A DNA stretch of 64,000 nt. It comes from Bog-473 sp963743785. GTDB taxonomy: Bacteria > Actinomycetota > Acidimicrobiia > Acidimicrobiales > RAAP-2. The position numbers and the translations under genes were made by a program. The stretch lies in NCBI GenBank assembly GCA_963743785.1, contig CAVURD010000034.1, positions 310,001-374,000 of the forward strand. The letters run 5' to 3'. The notes under the pieces are model-generated. The model ran no database searches. It was given only the letters and a program-made list of their open reading frames with translations, and was not told where the DNA came from. Numbering within the stretch: position 1 is the first letter of the stretch; every line of letters starts with the position of its first letter. Shown piece after piece: positions 17,906-26,290 of the stretch.

Positions 17906-18321
17906 CAGGACCCAGGCGGTGATCGACCTGGTGCGCGAGACGCGGGCGGGCCGGTGCCGCGGTGACGGCCGGTGCCGCGGTGATTTCCGCGGCTGCGGTC
18001 ACCTCGGGGTCCGGCGGCTCCGCTGTGGGCGTCACATCATCGGGGGACACGCAACCTCCGAAGGACAGGGCCGCCGGTAGACGCACGATGAGTTGGGGAC
18101 ACACCAGCCGCCGGTGTCGACTCGCTCTGCAAATGGGCTTTGGAGCCGCCGCGCGGCGCTGGACCGAATGCCATGGGTTTTCCGTGCCCCTTTCGTGCAT
18201 TGTTTTCCTACCACAACGGGCGCCCCAACAGGGGATGCTGTACGGTGCCTCAGTTGATGCCTTCGCTCTTGGCGCAGCCTGAATCACGTCGCGCTCGGTG
18301 ACGCGCCAGGATGGACTCGCC

Positions 18322-19266
18322 ATGGAAGCCACACCCGGCCCCGAAGATGAACAGGCGGTGACGACTGAGGCTGACCCGAGTGCGTCGACGCTGCGCTTCG
18401 ACGGTGGCGTGCGGGCCAACCTGAAGGAGTTCATCGGCGTCCTGCGCCACGGCGACGACGCCTCGCTCGAGAAAGCGGTGGTGCAGCTGAGCAAACTGCA
18501 CCGCTGGCTGGCCCCCGTGGCGTTGATCGTGGGCGCCGTCCTCATGCTCTTCCAGGGACTGAAGCTCCTGTTCGCCAACTGGCGCCTCACCCTGGTCCAG
18601 GTGCTCCCGGCCATGTGGATCTGGGTCGCCATGATCGACCTCAAGGCCCACATCCTCCACGGGCACTCATTCCACGTGCTTCGAGGTCCGGTCCTGATCC
18701 CGCTCATTCTGGCCATCGCCGGCATCACGGCCGCCAGTTTCTACCTGAACGCCGTCTTCGCCTTCGCCATCTCCCGACACGGCGGCAAGGAGATCCGTCC
18801 GGCCTTCGCCGAGGCCCGCGCCCACATCAGCGTGGTCCTGGCCTGGGGACTGGGCATCGGACTGATGCTGGGCTTCGCCACCATGATCACCTCTCGATGG
18901 GGCCGATGGCCCTTCACCATCGCCATGAGCATTGTCATCGCCATCATGATGATCTGTTACCTGGCCGTGCCGGCCCGACTCATCGGTATCTCGCCCCAGG
19001 CCAACCTCTCGAGGCGGGACAAACTGACCGCCACCGCCATCGGCGGCGCGTTGGGAGCGGTGGTCTGCTCACCGCCCTACCTGCTGGGCCGGCTCGGCAT
19101 CCTGCTGCTGGGGTCCTTCTTCGTGCCCGGACTCATCCTGCTGATCATCGGGCTCACGCTGCAGGCCGGGGCCACCAGCGCCGTGAAGTCGATCAAGATG
19201 AGCGCCAAGCTGGTCTCGGGTACCGACACCGGGTCGGCCGTCCAGCCCGCCGACGCCGTTCCGTAG
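18322..19266 (+). CDS. Multi-pass membrane protein of unknown function
   Basis: This protein of about 314 residues has an acidic N-terminal 70 residues, then six hydrophobic segments. Phrases such as ILHGHSFHVLRGPVLIPLI and FAISRHGGKEIRPAFAEARAH are conserved-looking cytosolic loops. ATG 18322 follows an AGGATGG; GTG 18298 is an alternative. It is divergent from the membrane gene to its left and convergent with the flippase-like gene to its right. I do not assign a function. Confidence 0.7.
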   Translation: MEATPGPEDEQAVTTEADPSASTLRFDGGVRANLKEFIGVLRHGDDASLEKAVVQLSKLHRWLAPVALIVGAVLMLFQGLKLLFANWRLTLVQVLPAMWIWVAMIDLKAHILHGHSFHVLRGPVLIPLILAIAGITAASFYLNAVFAFAISRHGGKEIRPAFAEARAHISVVLAWGLGIGLMLGFATMITSRWGRWPFTIAMSIVIAIMMICYLAVPARLIGISPQANLSRRDKLTATAIGGALGAVVCSPPYLLGRLGILLLGSFFVPGLILLIIGLTLQAGATSAVKSIKMSAKLVSGTDTGSAVQPADAVP

Positions 19267-19270
19267 AGAG

Positions 19271-20380
19271 TCAGGCGGACGAGCCACTGGTCATCGGGCC
19301 GCCCGATGCACCACCGGGCGCTCGATAGCGCAGCTTGAACAACCCGTAGGCGAATGGGCCGGCCAAGAGGGGCAGCCAGTAGGACGCCAGCCGGTAGATC
19401 AACGTGGCCAGCAACGCCTGTCCGGTGCCCATGCCGGCCAGGACGAGCATGCCGGTCAGGCTGGCTTCGACCACGCCCAGTCCGCCCGGGGTGATCGGGA
19501 ACATGCCGATGACGCCTGCCACCGCGAAGGCGAGCAGCAGGAGCGACGGCTCGGGGCGGGCGCCGGTGGCCCGAACCGCGGCCAAGAGGGTGAAGAAGTC
19601 AAAGGCCAGCCGGGCCGCCGACAGGCCCACGGCCTCCTTCCACTTCTCGCCCAGCACCGACCGGATCTCATCGCGCTCGGTCACCAGGCGCTGGTCGAGG
19701 CCGCTGATCTTGGGCTTCTTCTTCCGGATCCGGTTCACGACGCGCTGGACCAGCCTCCCCACCCACGCCAACGGCTGGTCGGCCACCAGCATGACGGCCC
19801 CGAAGCCGGCGAACAGGACAAAGGCCACGGTGCCGATCACGGCCGCCTGGACCAGTCCCCGATTCACGGGTGCCCCGAACAACACCGCGGGGAGGGCGAA
19901 GACCGGGAGCGCCAGCAGACCGGCCACACCGAGCAACGAGAACGCGGTCAGCCCTCCGACCGTCTGGTCGATGTCCATGCCGGATTGGGTCAGCATGCGG
20001 AACTGCACGGCGGCACCGGCCGCCGCTCCTCCGGGAACGATCAAGGTGATGGCGTTGCCCGAGATCTGGCCGGTGATCACGGCGAACCATCCCTTGGTGC
20101 GCAGGGCGATCCGTTGCAGGGCCCACGTGCAGACGAAGTGGGCGATCTGGGCGCACAGGGCGACGGCGAGCCACACCGGGTTCAACGTCGAGATCTTGGG
20201 CCACGACGACAGGACACTGGCGATGCTCGGGTAGACCAGGTAGAGCGCGATCCCGGCGATGAGCACCGGGACAGCCCGCTTGAGGACGACCTTCCAGGAG
20301 AGCTGGCTCTCCTCCTGATCCCCGATCTGGTCGGTGAGGCCGCGCCGCTCCCCCGGATCGGCCGGCGCGGCTTCCGTCAT
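19271..20380 (-). CDS. Lysylphosphatidylglycerol synthase TM-region / flippase-like (YbhN) protein
   Basis: This 369-residue membrane protein has about eight helices and the diagnostic loop motif FPITPGGLGVVEASL near residue 290, plus GGAAAGAAVQFRML near 110. Both are hallmarks of the MprF/AglD membrane domain (LPG_synthase_TM family), here without a catalytic tRNA-dependent domain. It is likely a lipid flippase or lipid-linked glycan transporter. ATG 20380 is followed by a short polar N-terminus. The SHOCT-domain gene upstream is 60 bp away in the same direction. Confidence 0.82.
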   Translation of the reverse strand: MTEAAPADPGERRGLTDQIGDQEESQLSWKVVLKRAVPVLIAGIALYLVYPSIASVLSSWPKISTLNPVWLAVALCAQIAHFVCTWALQRIALRTKGWFAVITGQISGNAITLIVPGGAAAGAAVQFRMLTQSGMDIDQTVGGLTAFSLLGVAGLLALPVFALPAVLFGAPVNRGLVQAAVIGTVAFVLFAGFGAVMLVADQPLAWVGRLVQRVVNRIRKKKPKISGLDQRLVTERDEIRSVLGEKWKEAVGLSAARLAFDFFTLLAAVRATGARPEPSLLLLAFAVAGVIGMFPITPGGLGVVEASLTGMLVLAGMGTGQALLATLIYRLASYWLPLLAGPFAYGLFKLRYRAPGGASGGPMTSGSSA

Positions 20381-20439
20381 ACGGGCGGCTCCTTCCCGCT
20401 GAACGTCTCAGCGAGGCTCGAAACCGCCACGATAGGTGA

Positions 20440-20841
20440 CTACCCCAGGAGCTTGGCCTTCTCGGAGGCGAACTCGGCTTCGGTGATGGCGCCCTTCTCC
20501 TTGAGGTCGGCCAGCTTGCTCAACTGATCGGCCGTCGAGCTCCCGCCGGCCGCCTGTTGCACGTAGCTGTCGAAGGCCTTCTGCTGCTGCTGGGCCTGGG
20601 CGGCGGCGCGCTCGTGCATCTTGCCTCCCCGGGCAATCAGGTACACGAAGACTCCGAGGTACGGCAGGACGATGACGAAGATGATCCACAGCGCCTTGGC
20701 CAGACCACCTATGTCCTGGCTGCGGAAGATGTCGACGAAGACGATGAAGAGCAGGTAGATCCAGATGATGAAGAAGAAGATCTCCAGCATGGTCCAGAAG
20801 ATGCTCAGCAGCGGGTAGGTGTAGGCAAGCACGGTGTTCAT
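20440..20841 (-). CDS. PLDc_N / SHOCT domain small membrane protein
   Basis: This is a 133-residue protein. Residues 1-70 contain two hydrophobic helices with the PLDc_N-like phrase LWIIFVIVLPYLGVFVYLI. A Gln/Ala-rich linker leads to a C-terminal SHOCT motif (LSKLADLKEKGAITEAEFASEKAKLL). ATG 20841 follows GAGGGGA. SHOCT modules occur at the ends of many small membrane proteins as oligomerisation elements; the physiological role is unknown. Confidence 0.82.
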   Translation of the reverse strand: MNTVLAYTYPLLSIFWTMLEIFFFIIWIYLLFIVFVDIFRSQDIGGLAKALWIIFVIVLPYLGVFVYLIARGGKMHERAAAQAQQQQKAFDSYVQQAAGGSSTADQLSKLADLKEKGAITEAEFASEKAKLLG

Positions 20842-20946
20842 TCCCCTCTAGATGTTCATGATGTGTCCATCGATGGCCCGTGGGATGCGCCCCGACGGAG
20901 CGCCACGGTCGGGCACATTACACGCCGACACACCTGTTTGCCCTGC

Positions 20947-20999
20947 TTGTTCTCAGAGCAACGTGATTCTCAGATTGTTCTCAGAGCAACGTGGTTCTC
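20947..20999. repeat. Tandem 28-bp direct repeat with near-palindromic core
   Basis: Two 25-bp copies at 20947-20971 and 20975-20999 differ at one base. The core TTGTTCTCAGAGCAA is almost its own reverse complement. It lies between the SHOCT gene start and the SDR stop on the minus strand, so it may be an operator pair or a terminator-like structure. Confidence 0.6.
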
Positions 21000-21011
21000 G
21001 GAAAGCGTCCG

Positions 21012-21779
21012 TCAGAGCAGTGTGAGGCCACCATCGACGGTGAGGACCTGCCCGGTGATGTAGCTCGCCTCCTCCGAGAGCAGGAAGACCGCAGTCGAGG
21101 CCACCTCCCATGCCGTGCCCTCTCGCCCGAGCGGCACCGGGGTGCGCGTGCGCGACGGACGGCCGGCCGAGGCGGCCCGGCCCAGCGGCGTATCGATGAG
21201 GCCGGGGGCCAGCACATTGGATCGGATGCCGCGGCGGGCACCCTCCAGGGCGACGTGCCGGTTCAGCCCGATGAGTCCCGCCTTGCTGGCGTCATAGGCG
21301 GGGATGCGGCTTCCCGGCTGCAGCCCGGCCACCGAACCGACGAAGACGATCGATCCGGCGTCGGGCAGGATCACGAAGGCCCGGCGCACCAGCATGAAAT
21401 GGGCCCGCAGGTTCAGCGCGAAGGTACGGTCCCAATCCTCGAGCGAGGTCCCGGCCACACCCATGCCGAACCCCGTTCCGACGTTGAGCACGATCCCGTC
21501 GGGCGACATGCCGCGCTCCTCGGCTACGGCGATCTGGCAACCCTCTTCGGTTGTGACGTCGCACACCACCACCGCCGCTCGCCCGCCCTCTTCGGTGATC
21601 TGGCGCCAGGTGCCCTGCGCCGCCTCCTCGTCGCGGTCCACGCAGATGACCGACGCCCCCTCACGGGCCGCGCGCACGGCGATGGCCCGTCCGTTGCCGA
21701 CCGGTGCATCGGGGTCCCGCGAGGGCTGGGTGCCGGCGCCGACCACGGTGATGCACCGCCCGGCCAACATGGCACTCAC
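21012..21779 (-). CDS. Short-chain dehydrogenase/reductase (SDR)
   Basis: This is a 255-residue classical SDR. The cofactor region is modified: VVGAGTQPSRDPDAPVGNGRAIA replaces the compact TGxxxGIG, inserting about 8 residues. The NNAG position reads LNVGTG; the catalytic Ser is in VGSVAG and Tyr-Lys are in YDASKAGL. GTG 21779 overlaps the stop of the CMD gene (GTGA), so the two are coupled. The substrate is unknown; the extended glycine loop is seen in an SDR subgroup from fatty-acid and steroid degraders. Confidence 0.85.
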   Translation of the reverse strand: MSAMLAGRCITVVGAGTQPSRDPDAPVGNGRAIAVRAAREGASVICVDRDEEAAQGTWRQITEEGGRAAVVVCDVTTEEGCQIAVAEERGMSPDGIVLNVGTGFGMGVAGTSLEDWDRTFALNLRAHFMLVRRAFVILPDAGSIVFVGSVAGLQPGSRIPAYDASKAGLIGLNRHVALEGARRGIRSNVLAPGLIDTPLGRAASAGRPSRTRTPVPLGREGTAWEVASTAVFLLSEEASYITGQVLTVDGGLTLL

Positions 21780-22360
21780 CCGGCGGGCCCCCCGGGCACG
21801 TCGTCGGCCCGCGCCTGGGCCGAGGGCTCGAGCGGTACCCGCAACGAGCGCAGCACCGTCGACAGCATGAGGTAGTGGCCGATGAGCATGAGGAGCTCGA
21901 TCAGATCGCCGGAGTCGAGGCGGTCGGCCAGGGCCGACCAGGTGGCGTCGCTCACCGCGCCGTCGTCGGCCGTCTCGTCGACGGCGGCCAGGGCGGCCCG
22001 TTCGAACGGATCCCACTCCACCGCGGTCAGGCTGCCGCCCAGCGCCTCCAGTTCGGCCGGGGTGATCCCCTGGGCCGCGCCGAGGTCGAGGTGGTGGGCC
22101 CATTCGTAGCGCCCGTTGAACCGGGTGGCCGTGCGCAAGATCACGAGCTCGCGCAGCCGGCCGGGAAGGTGGCCGTCCAGCAAGGCGCCGCCGAAGCCCA
22201 GCCAACGCCGGAACAGGTCCGGCTGGTGCGCCAGCGTGGTGAAGATGTGCATCGGCTCCTCGCCGCCCCCCGGCGACGCCGACAGCAACCGCGACAGCCG
22301 CTCGTCCCATTGCGACGCTGGAAGCGGGGCGATCCGTGCGGGCTCGGGCTCGGCGCTCAT
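21776..22360 (-). CDS. Carboxymuconolactone decarboxylase (CMD/AhpD-like) family protein
   Basis: From ATG 22360 the protein has 194 residues. It has the CMD fold signature LRELVILRTATRFNGRYEWAHH, where the usual CxxC of AhpD is absent (NGRYEWAHH), so a peroxidase function is unlikely. A C-terminal helix pair DLIELLMLIGHYLMLSTVL matches the family. The stop overlaps the SDR start. It is probably a small hydrolase or decarboxylase acting with the SDR; the specific reaction is unknown. Confidence 0.82.
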   Translation of the reverse strand: MSAEPEPARIAPLPASQWDERLSRLLSASPGGGEEPMHIFTTLAHQPDLFRRWLGFGGALLDGHLPGRLRELVILRTATRFNGRYEWAHHLDLGAAQGITPAELEALGGSLTAVEWDPFERAALAAVDETADDGAVSDATWSALADRLDSGDLIELLMLIGHYLMLSTVLRSLRVPLEPSAQARADDVPGGPAG

Positions 22361-22385
22361 GGACGCATCGTAGGCACGTCGACCG

Positions 22386-23009
22386 TCAGCGGCGAGGACG
22401 GAATCCGATCGGTGGGCTCGGCAGCTGCTGGATCGCCGCATCGGGTCGGCAGACCTCATCGATCAACCCGTAGGCCAGAGCCTCGTCGACGCCCATGAAC
22501 CGGCCGACGGCCAGATCCTCGGCCACCTCGGGCAGGGGCCGGCCCGCGGCCGTGGCCAGGCGGCTGCAGAAGCGCCGGCGCTCATCGGCCCGGAGCTCCA
22601 CCCATTGCGCCACCTCGCGGGCCGACGCTTCCAACTGGGTGGCCGGCTCGCGGAGATAGAAGCGGGTGCTCGGCATGGCCGCCCGGTGCTGGCAGACGGC
22701 CAGGGGGCCGAGCGCCGGGCCGCCCACCTGGCCCATGCACAGGGCGCGCACCGGGACGCCGGACAGTTCGATCACGTCCATGAGCGTGAGGGCCAGGGCC
22801 AGGCTCCCGTCCCCGCAGTCGATGCGGAGCGAGATGGCCTCGTCACCCTCGGCGTCGAGCGTCATCAGCTCGGCCGCCACCCGGGTCGCCGTCATGTCGT
22901 TGAGCGGGCCGCGCAGCAGCACGACCCGTTGCTCGTAGAGGCGCCGGGCCAACGTGTCGCTCCAGTCACCGTCCCGGCCGGTGTCGCGGCCCATCTCACG
23001 ATCCGTCAT
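22386..23009 (-). CDS. Catalytically dead ClpP-like protein (ClpR-like)
   Basis: This is a 207-residue ClpP-fold protein. Alignment by eye with the neighbouring ClpP shows all three catalytic residues replaced. The Ser motif GMSAAAMIL becomes GQVGGPALG (Ser to Val). The His motif IMIHQG becomes FYLREP (His to Arg). The Asp motif DRDHYLTAEEA becomes AVGRFMGVDEA (Asp to Gly). The fold-defining end DEALAYGLIDEV is kept. ATG 23009 has GGAGG 7 bp upstream and overlaps the XRE gene by 14 bp, so both are cotranscribed. It probably assembles with ClpP as a structural or adaptor ring subunit, as ClpR does; that is inference. Confidence 0.82.
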   Translation of the reverse strand: MTDREMGRDTGRDGDWSDTLARRLYEQRVVLLRGPLNDMTATRVAAELMTLDAEGDEAISLRIDCGDGSLALALTLMDVIELSGVPVRALCMGQVGGPALGPLAVCQHRAAMPSTRFYLREPATQLEASAREVAQWVELRADERRRFCSRLATAAGRPLPEVAEDLAVGRFMGVDEALAYGLIDEVCRPDAAIQQLPSPPIGFRPRR

Positions 23010-23259
23010 GGTCAATCCTCCATTCCAGCCTGGCCCCCAGGGCCGACGTGTACCGCTCCACCGTGGAGAGGCGAACGTCGAGGTCGCCGGCCTCGAATCG
23101 AGCCACCGCCGACTGTGAGGTCCCCATGCGGGCCGCCACCTCCACCTGGGATACCCCCAACCGGTGGCGCAGCGCGGTCAGCTGCCCGCTGAGCGCCTGC
23201 CGGCGCTCGGCCATCTGGCGGAAGCCGGGGAAGACGGGAAGGTGTCGGCGCTCGTTCAC
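22996..23259 (-). CDS. XRE-family helix-turn-helix regulator
   Basis: This is an 87-residue protein, GTG start at 23259. An HTH_3 domain lies at about residues 28-80: LRHRLGVSQVEVAARMGTSQ and AVARFEAGDLDVRLSTVERY. It has a short N-terminal helix and a terminal strand LEWRIDHDG, as in HigA-type antitoxin regulators. It starts 9 bp from a perfect 24-bp palindrome and overlaps the dead ClpP gene, so it most likely represses both its own operon and the divergent clpP. Confidence 0.88.
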   Translation of the reverse strand: MNERRHLPVFPGFRQMAERRQALSGQLTALRHRLGVSQVEVAARMGTSQSAVARFEAGDLDVRLSTVERYTSALGARLEWRIDHDGS

Positions 23260-23267
23260 GGTGCTGC

Positions 23268-23291
23268 CATTATCTCATATTTGAGATAATG
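23268..23291. promoter_or_regulatory. Perfect palindromic operator between xre and clpP
   Basis: CATTATCTCA, spacer TATT, TGAGATAATG is a perfect 10-bp inverted repeat. It is AT-rich in otherwise GC-rich DNA and centred in the 78-bp divergent gap. It is the obvious target of the XRE protein. Confidence 0.85.
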
Positions 23292-23337
23292 TCGGGGCGA
23301 TACCAACCGCCACGAGCACGACCAGGAGGAGAGACCT

Positions 23338-24024
23338 ATGCCCACCGCACCCCCGCAAGCCCGACCGACCGCCCCATCCGCCGAGCCGACCGACGCAGCG
23401 CAGCAGATCCTGGTCCCCACCGTCATCGAGGAGGGCAGCCGGGGAGACCGGGCCTTCGACATCTACTCCCAGTTGCTGCGCGAACGGATCGTCTTCCTGG
23501 GCCAGGAGGTCGACGACCAGGTGGCCAACCTGATCATCTCCCAGATGCTCTTCCTCGAGGCCGCCGACAACGAGAAGGACATCCACCTCTACATCAACTC
23601 CCCCGGAGGGATGGCCTACGCCGGCATGGCCATCTACGACGTGATGCAGCACGTGGCCCCCGACGTCTCCACCATCTGCGTGGGCATGGGGATGTCCGCC
23701 GCCGCCATGATCCTCTGCGGCGGGACGCCGGGGAAGCGCTTCGCCCTCCCCAACTCCCGGATCATGATCCACCAGGGCTCGGCCGGTGCCCGGGGGGCGC
23801 CGTCGGACATGGAGATCCAGCTGCGCGAGGTCCTGGCCCTGACCCACCGCATGGCCGAGATCATCGCCCACCACTCGGGACGACCGGTCGAGCAGGTCGC
23901 CCTCGATATCGACCGCGACCACTACCTGACCGCCGAGGAGGCGCAGGCCTACGGCCTCATCGACGACATCATCCTGCCCCGGCGCGGCCTGTCGGCCCCG
24001 ACACTCGAGGTGGCCACCGGGTGA
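23338..24024 (+). CDS. clpP: ATP-dependent Clp protease proteolytic subunit ClpP
   Basis: This is a 228-residue serine peptidase (S14) forming the barrel of a Clp protease. The triad is intact: Ser120 in VGMGMSAAAMI, His145 in SRIMIHQGSAG and Asp194 in DIDRDHYLTAEEA. The substrate-groove YINSPGGMAYAGMAIYD is canonical. A longer N-terminal tail of about 35 residues precedes the usual DIYSQLLRERIVFLG. AGGAGGAGAG precedes ATG 23338. No Clp ATPase or trigger factor is adjacent, so this is probably an accessory clpP controlled by the XRE protein rather than the housekeeping clpP1P2 operon. Confidence 0.92.
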   Translation: MPTAPPQARPTAPSAEPTDAAQQILVPTVIEEGSRGDRAFDIYSQLLRERIVFLGQEVDDQVANLIISQMLFLEAADNEKDIHLYINSPGGMAYAGMAIYDVMQHVAPDVSTICVGMGMSAAAMILCGGTPGKRFALPNSRIMIHQGSAGARGAPSDMEIQLREVLALTHRMAEIIAHHSGRPVEQVALDIDRDHYLTAEEAQAYGLIDDIILPRRGLSAPTLEVATG

Positions 24025-24120
24025 ATTCCGGGCGGCACGCCAGGTGGAGCCCCGGGCCGGGCGCCACCGACGCTCGGCGGTCCCTCCTCGCACGGCTCCT
24101 TCGGCGGCGCGTAAGGTAGG

Positions 24121-24134
24121 TGACACGGGTGTCA
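24121..24134. promoter_or_regulatory. Palindromic operator TGAC-N6-GTCA (site 2)
   Basis: TGAC ACGGGT GTCA, with arms extending to TGACAC/GTGTCA, lies 31 bp before the amidohydrolase ATG. It is consistent with repression of that gene by the regulator common to the other five sites. Confidence 0.72.
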
Positions 24135-24164
24135 GGAAACGCTCGGCACGAGGGAGGACCGACG

Positions 24165-25454
24165 ATGCAGGCTGAAGATCTGATTCTGGTCAGCGTGGAC
24201 GACCACGTCATCGAACCCCGGGGCATGTTCGACGGCCTCCTGCCCGCCAAATACCAGGACCTGGCCCCCCAGCTCATCCGTCGCCCCGACGGGACCGACT
24301 ACTGGCACTACCACGGGCAGGAGATCCCCAATGTGGGACTCAACGCGGTCGTCGGCCGTCCGCCCGAGGAGTACGGCATCGAGCCGACCTCGCTCGACGA
24401 CATGCGGCCGGGCTGTTACGACATCCATGAGCGGGTCCGCGACATGTCGGCCAACGGCGTCCTCGGATCCATGTGCTTCCCCTCCTTCCCTCAGTTCTGT
24501 GGCCAACTCTTCGCCCGGGCCGAGGACAAGGACGAGGCCCTGGCCATGATCCAGGCCTACAACAACTGGCACATCGAGCAGTGGTGCGGGGCCGAGCCGG
24601 GACGATTCATCCCCCTTTCGATTCCCATCATCTGGGACCCCGAGATGATGGCCACCGAGGTGCGGCGGGTGGCCAAGATGGGCTGTCACGCCGTCACGTT
24701 CTCGGAGAACCCCGAGAAGCTCGGGTGGCCCTCCCTGCACAACAGCCATTGGGACCCGTTCTGGCAGGCGTGTTCGGACGAGGGCACGATCATCTGCATG
24801 CACCTGGGCTCCTCGTCGGAGCTGCTCATCACCTCGGTCGAGGCACCCATCGACGTCATGATCAGCCTGCAGCCCATCAACATGGTGCAGGCGGCGGCCG
24901 ACCTGCTGTGGTCACCCATCCTGCGCAAGTACAAGGACCTCCGCTTCGCCCTCTCCGAGGGCGGGATCGGCTGGATCCCCTACGCCCTGGAGCGGATCGA
25001 CTACGTCTACGAGCACCACCGCAAGTGGACGGGGCAGGACTTCGGCGACATGCTGCCCAGCCAGGTCTTCAAGGAGCGCATCATCACCTGCTTCATCGAC
25101 GATGCTTTCGGCATTGACAGCCGCCGGTATCTCAATCTCGACAACATCACCTGGGAGTGCGACTACCCGCACTCGGACTCCACCTGGCCGCAGTCGCCCG
25201 AGGCAGCCATGAAGTACCTGGCCGACGTGCCGGACGACGAGATCAACAAGATCACGCACCTCAACGCCATGAAGCACTTCCAGTTCGACCCCTTCAGTGT
25301 CCGGCCCCGGGAGAAGTGCACGGTGGCGGCGCTGCGGGCCGAGACCGCGGACGTCGACACTGCGCTGAAGTCGCAGCTCCATGGTGGGTCGCAGCGCAAG
25401 CCGGGTGAGATCGTCAATATGGGGACCATGTCCCAGATGCTCGACCGCGACTAA
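24165..25454 (+). CDS. Amidohydrolase family protein (ACMSD-type, TIM barrel)
   Basis: This is a 429-residue metal-dependent hydrolase/decarboxylase. The N-terminal metal site is modified to SVDDHVIEP (D-x-H), GMHLGSS appears as CMHLGSSSELL, and the C-terminal metal Asp is in ECDYPHSDSTWPQS. This layout is typical of amidohydrolase_2 proteins in actinobacterial degraders of steroid or aromatic acids. GAGGACCGACG precedes ATG 24165. An enoyl-CoA hydratase gene follows 15 bp downstream. The reaction is unknown; a C-C hydrolase or decarboxylase step on a CoA-linked or free acid is the usual assignment. Confidence 0.88.
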   Translation: MQAEDLILVSVDDHVIEPRGMFDGLLPAKYQDLAPQLIRRPDGTDYWHYHGQEIPNVGLNAVVGRPPEEYGIEPTSLDDMRPGCYDIHERVRDMSANGVLGSMCFPSFPQFCGQLFARAEDKDEALAMIQAYNNWHIEQWCGAEPGRFIPLSIPIIWDPEMMATEVRRVAKMGCHAVTFSENPEKLGWPSLHNSHWDPFWQACSDEGTIICMHLGSSSELLITSVEAPIDVMISLQPINMVQAAADLLWSPILRKYKDLRFALSEGGIGWIPYALERIDYVYEHHRKWTGQDFGDMLPSQVFKERIITCFIDDAFGIDSRRYLNLDNITWECDYPHSDSTWPQSPEAAMKYLADVPDDEINKITHLNAMKHFQFDPFSVRPREKCTVAALRAETADVDTALKSQLHGGSQRKPGEIVNMGTMSQMLDRD

Positions 25455-25469
25455 GTCCGGTCCGCCCCG

Positions 25470-26280
25470 ATGTCTATCGATTACGTCACCGGTGACGACC
25501 ACATCGTCACCATCACCATCAACCGCCCCGAGGCGCGCAACTCCATGGACATGGAGCACTTCTTCCAGCTGCGTAGCGCCTGGGAGCGCTTCGGTGAGGA
25601 CGACAATTCCTTCGTCGCCGTGATCACCGGCGTGGGTGAGGACTTCTGTGTCGGGGCTGACCTCAAGACGTACATCCCCCAGATCACCAAGCTCCAGAAG
25701 CAGATGCAGTCCGGTGACGTCTCCGAGATCGGTGGGTACCGGTTGGACGACGGCGTCAAGGCCGTGCTGCGCGGGAACGAAGCTGTACAAGCCGATCGTC
25801 GCCGCCATCAACGGGAACTGCGTGGCCGGCGGCATGGAGATGCTCGGCGGCTGCGACCTGCGGGTGGCCAGTGACACCGCCTGCTTCGGCGTCATGGAAC
25901 CCAAGCGCGGCCTCTTCGCCGGCGGGGGGACGACGGTCCGCCTCCCGCGGCAGATCCCCTACCCGGCCGCCATGGAGCTGCTCCTGTGCGCCGACCGGAT
26001 TCCGGCCTCGCGTGCCTATGAGATGGGCCTGCTCAACGAGGTGTGCCGTCCGGCCGACCTGATGGAGCGGGCCTACGACTACGCCCGCCGGATCACGGCC
26101 AACGGACCGTTTGCCGTGCGCAAGACCAAGGAGTCCGTGTTGCGGGGGTTGGCCACCGACATGGGCCAGGCCTACAAGATCGAGTCGGAACTGTCCGCCC
26201 AGGTCTTCTCGAGCGAAGACGCCACCGAGGGGCCCAAGGCGTTCGCCGAGAAGCGGGCGCCCGATTGGAAGAACCGCTAG
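25470..26280 (+). CDS. Enoyl-CoA hydratase/isomerase family protein, frameshifted
   Basis: This is a crotonase-fold enzyme. The first frame gives MSIDYVTGDDHIVTITINRP, then oxyanion-hole segment VGADLKTYIP, up to about residue 105. The second frame resumes with YKPIVAAINGNCVAGGMEML and the rest of the fold to 26280. One extra base in GGGAACGAAG at 25773-25782 separates them; without it the joint reads RGTKLYKP. The combined length is about 269 residues, normal for the family. The catalytic Glu pair is only partly conserved, as in many EchA proteins. It is probably in an operon with the amidohydrolase. Confidence 0.85.
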
Positions 26281-26290
26281 GAGCGGCTCG

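Noticed and set aside
17622..18728. Minus-strand open frame of 368 codons
   Set aside because: Most is antisense to the membrane gene at 18322; only its middle (about 17950-18050) is likely coding, as the displaced N-terminus of the gene at 16649.
25755..25800. Programmed ribosomal frameshift in the enoyl-CoA hydratase
   Set aside because: No slippery heptamer or downstream structure is evident, and similar shifts occur in many unrelated genes of the window, so indel error is simpler.
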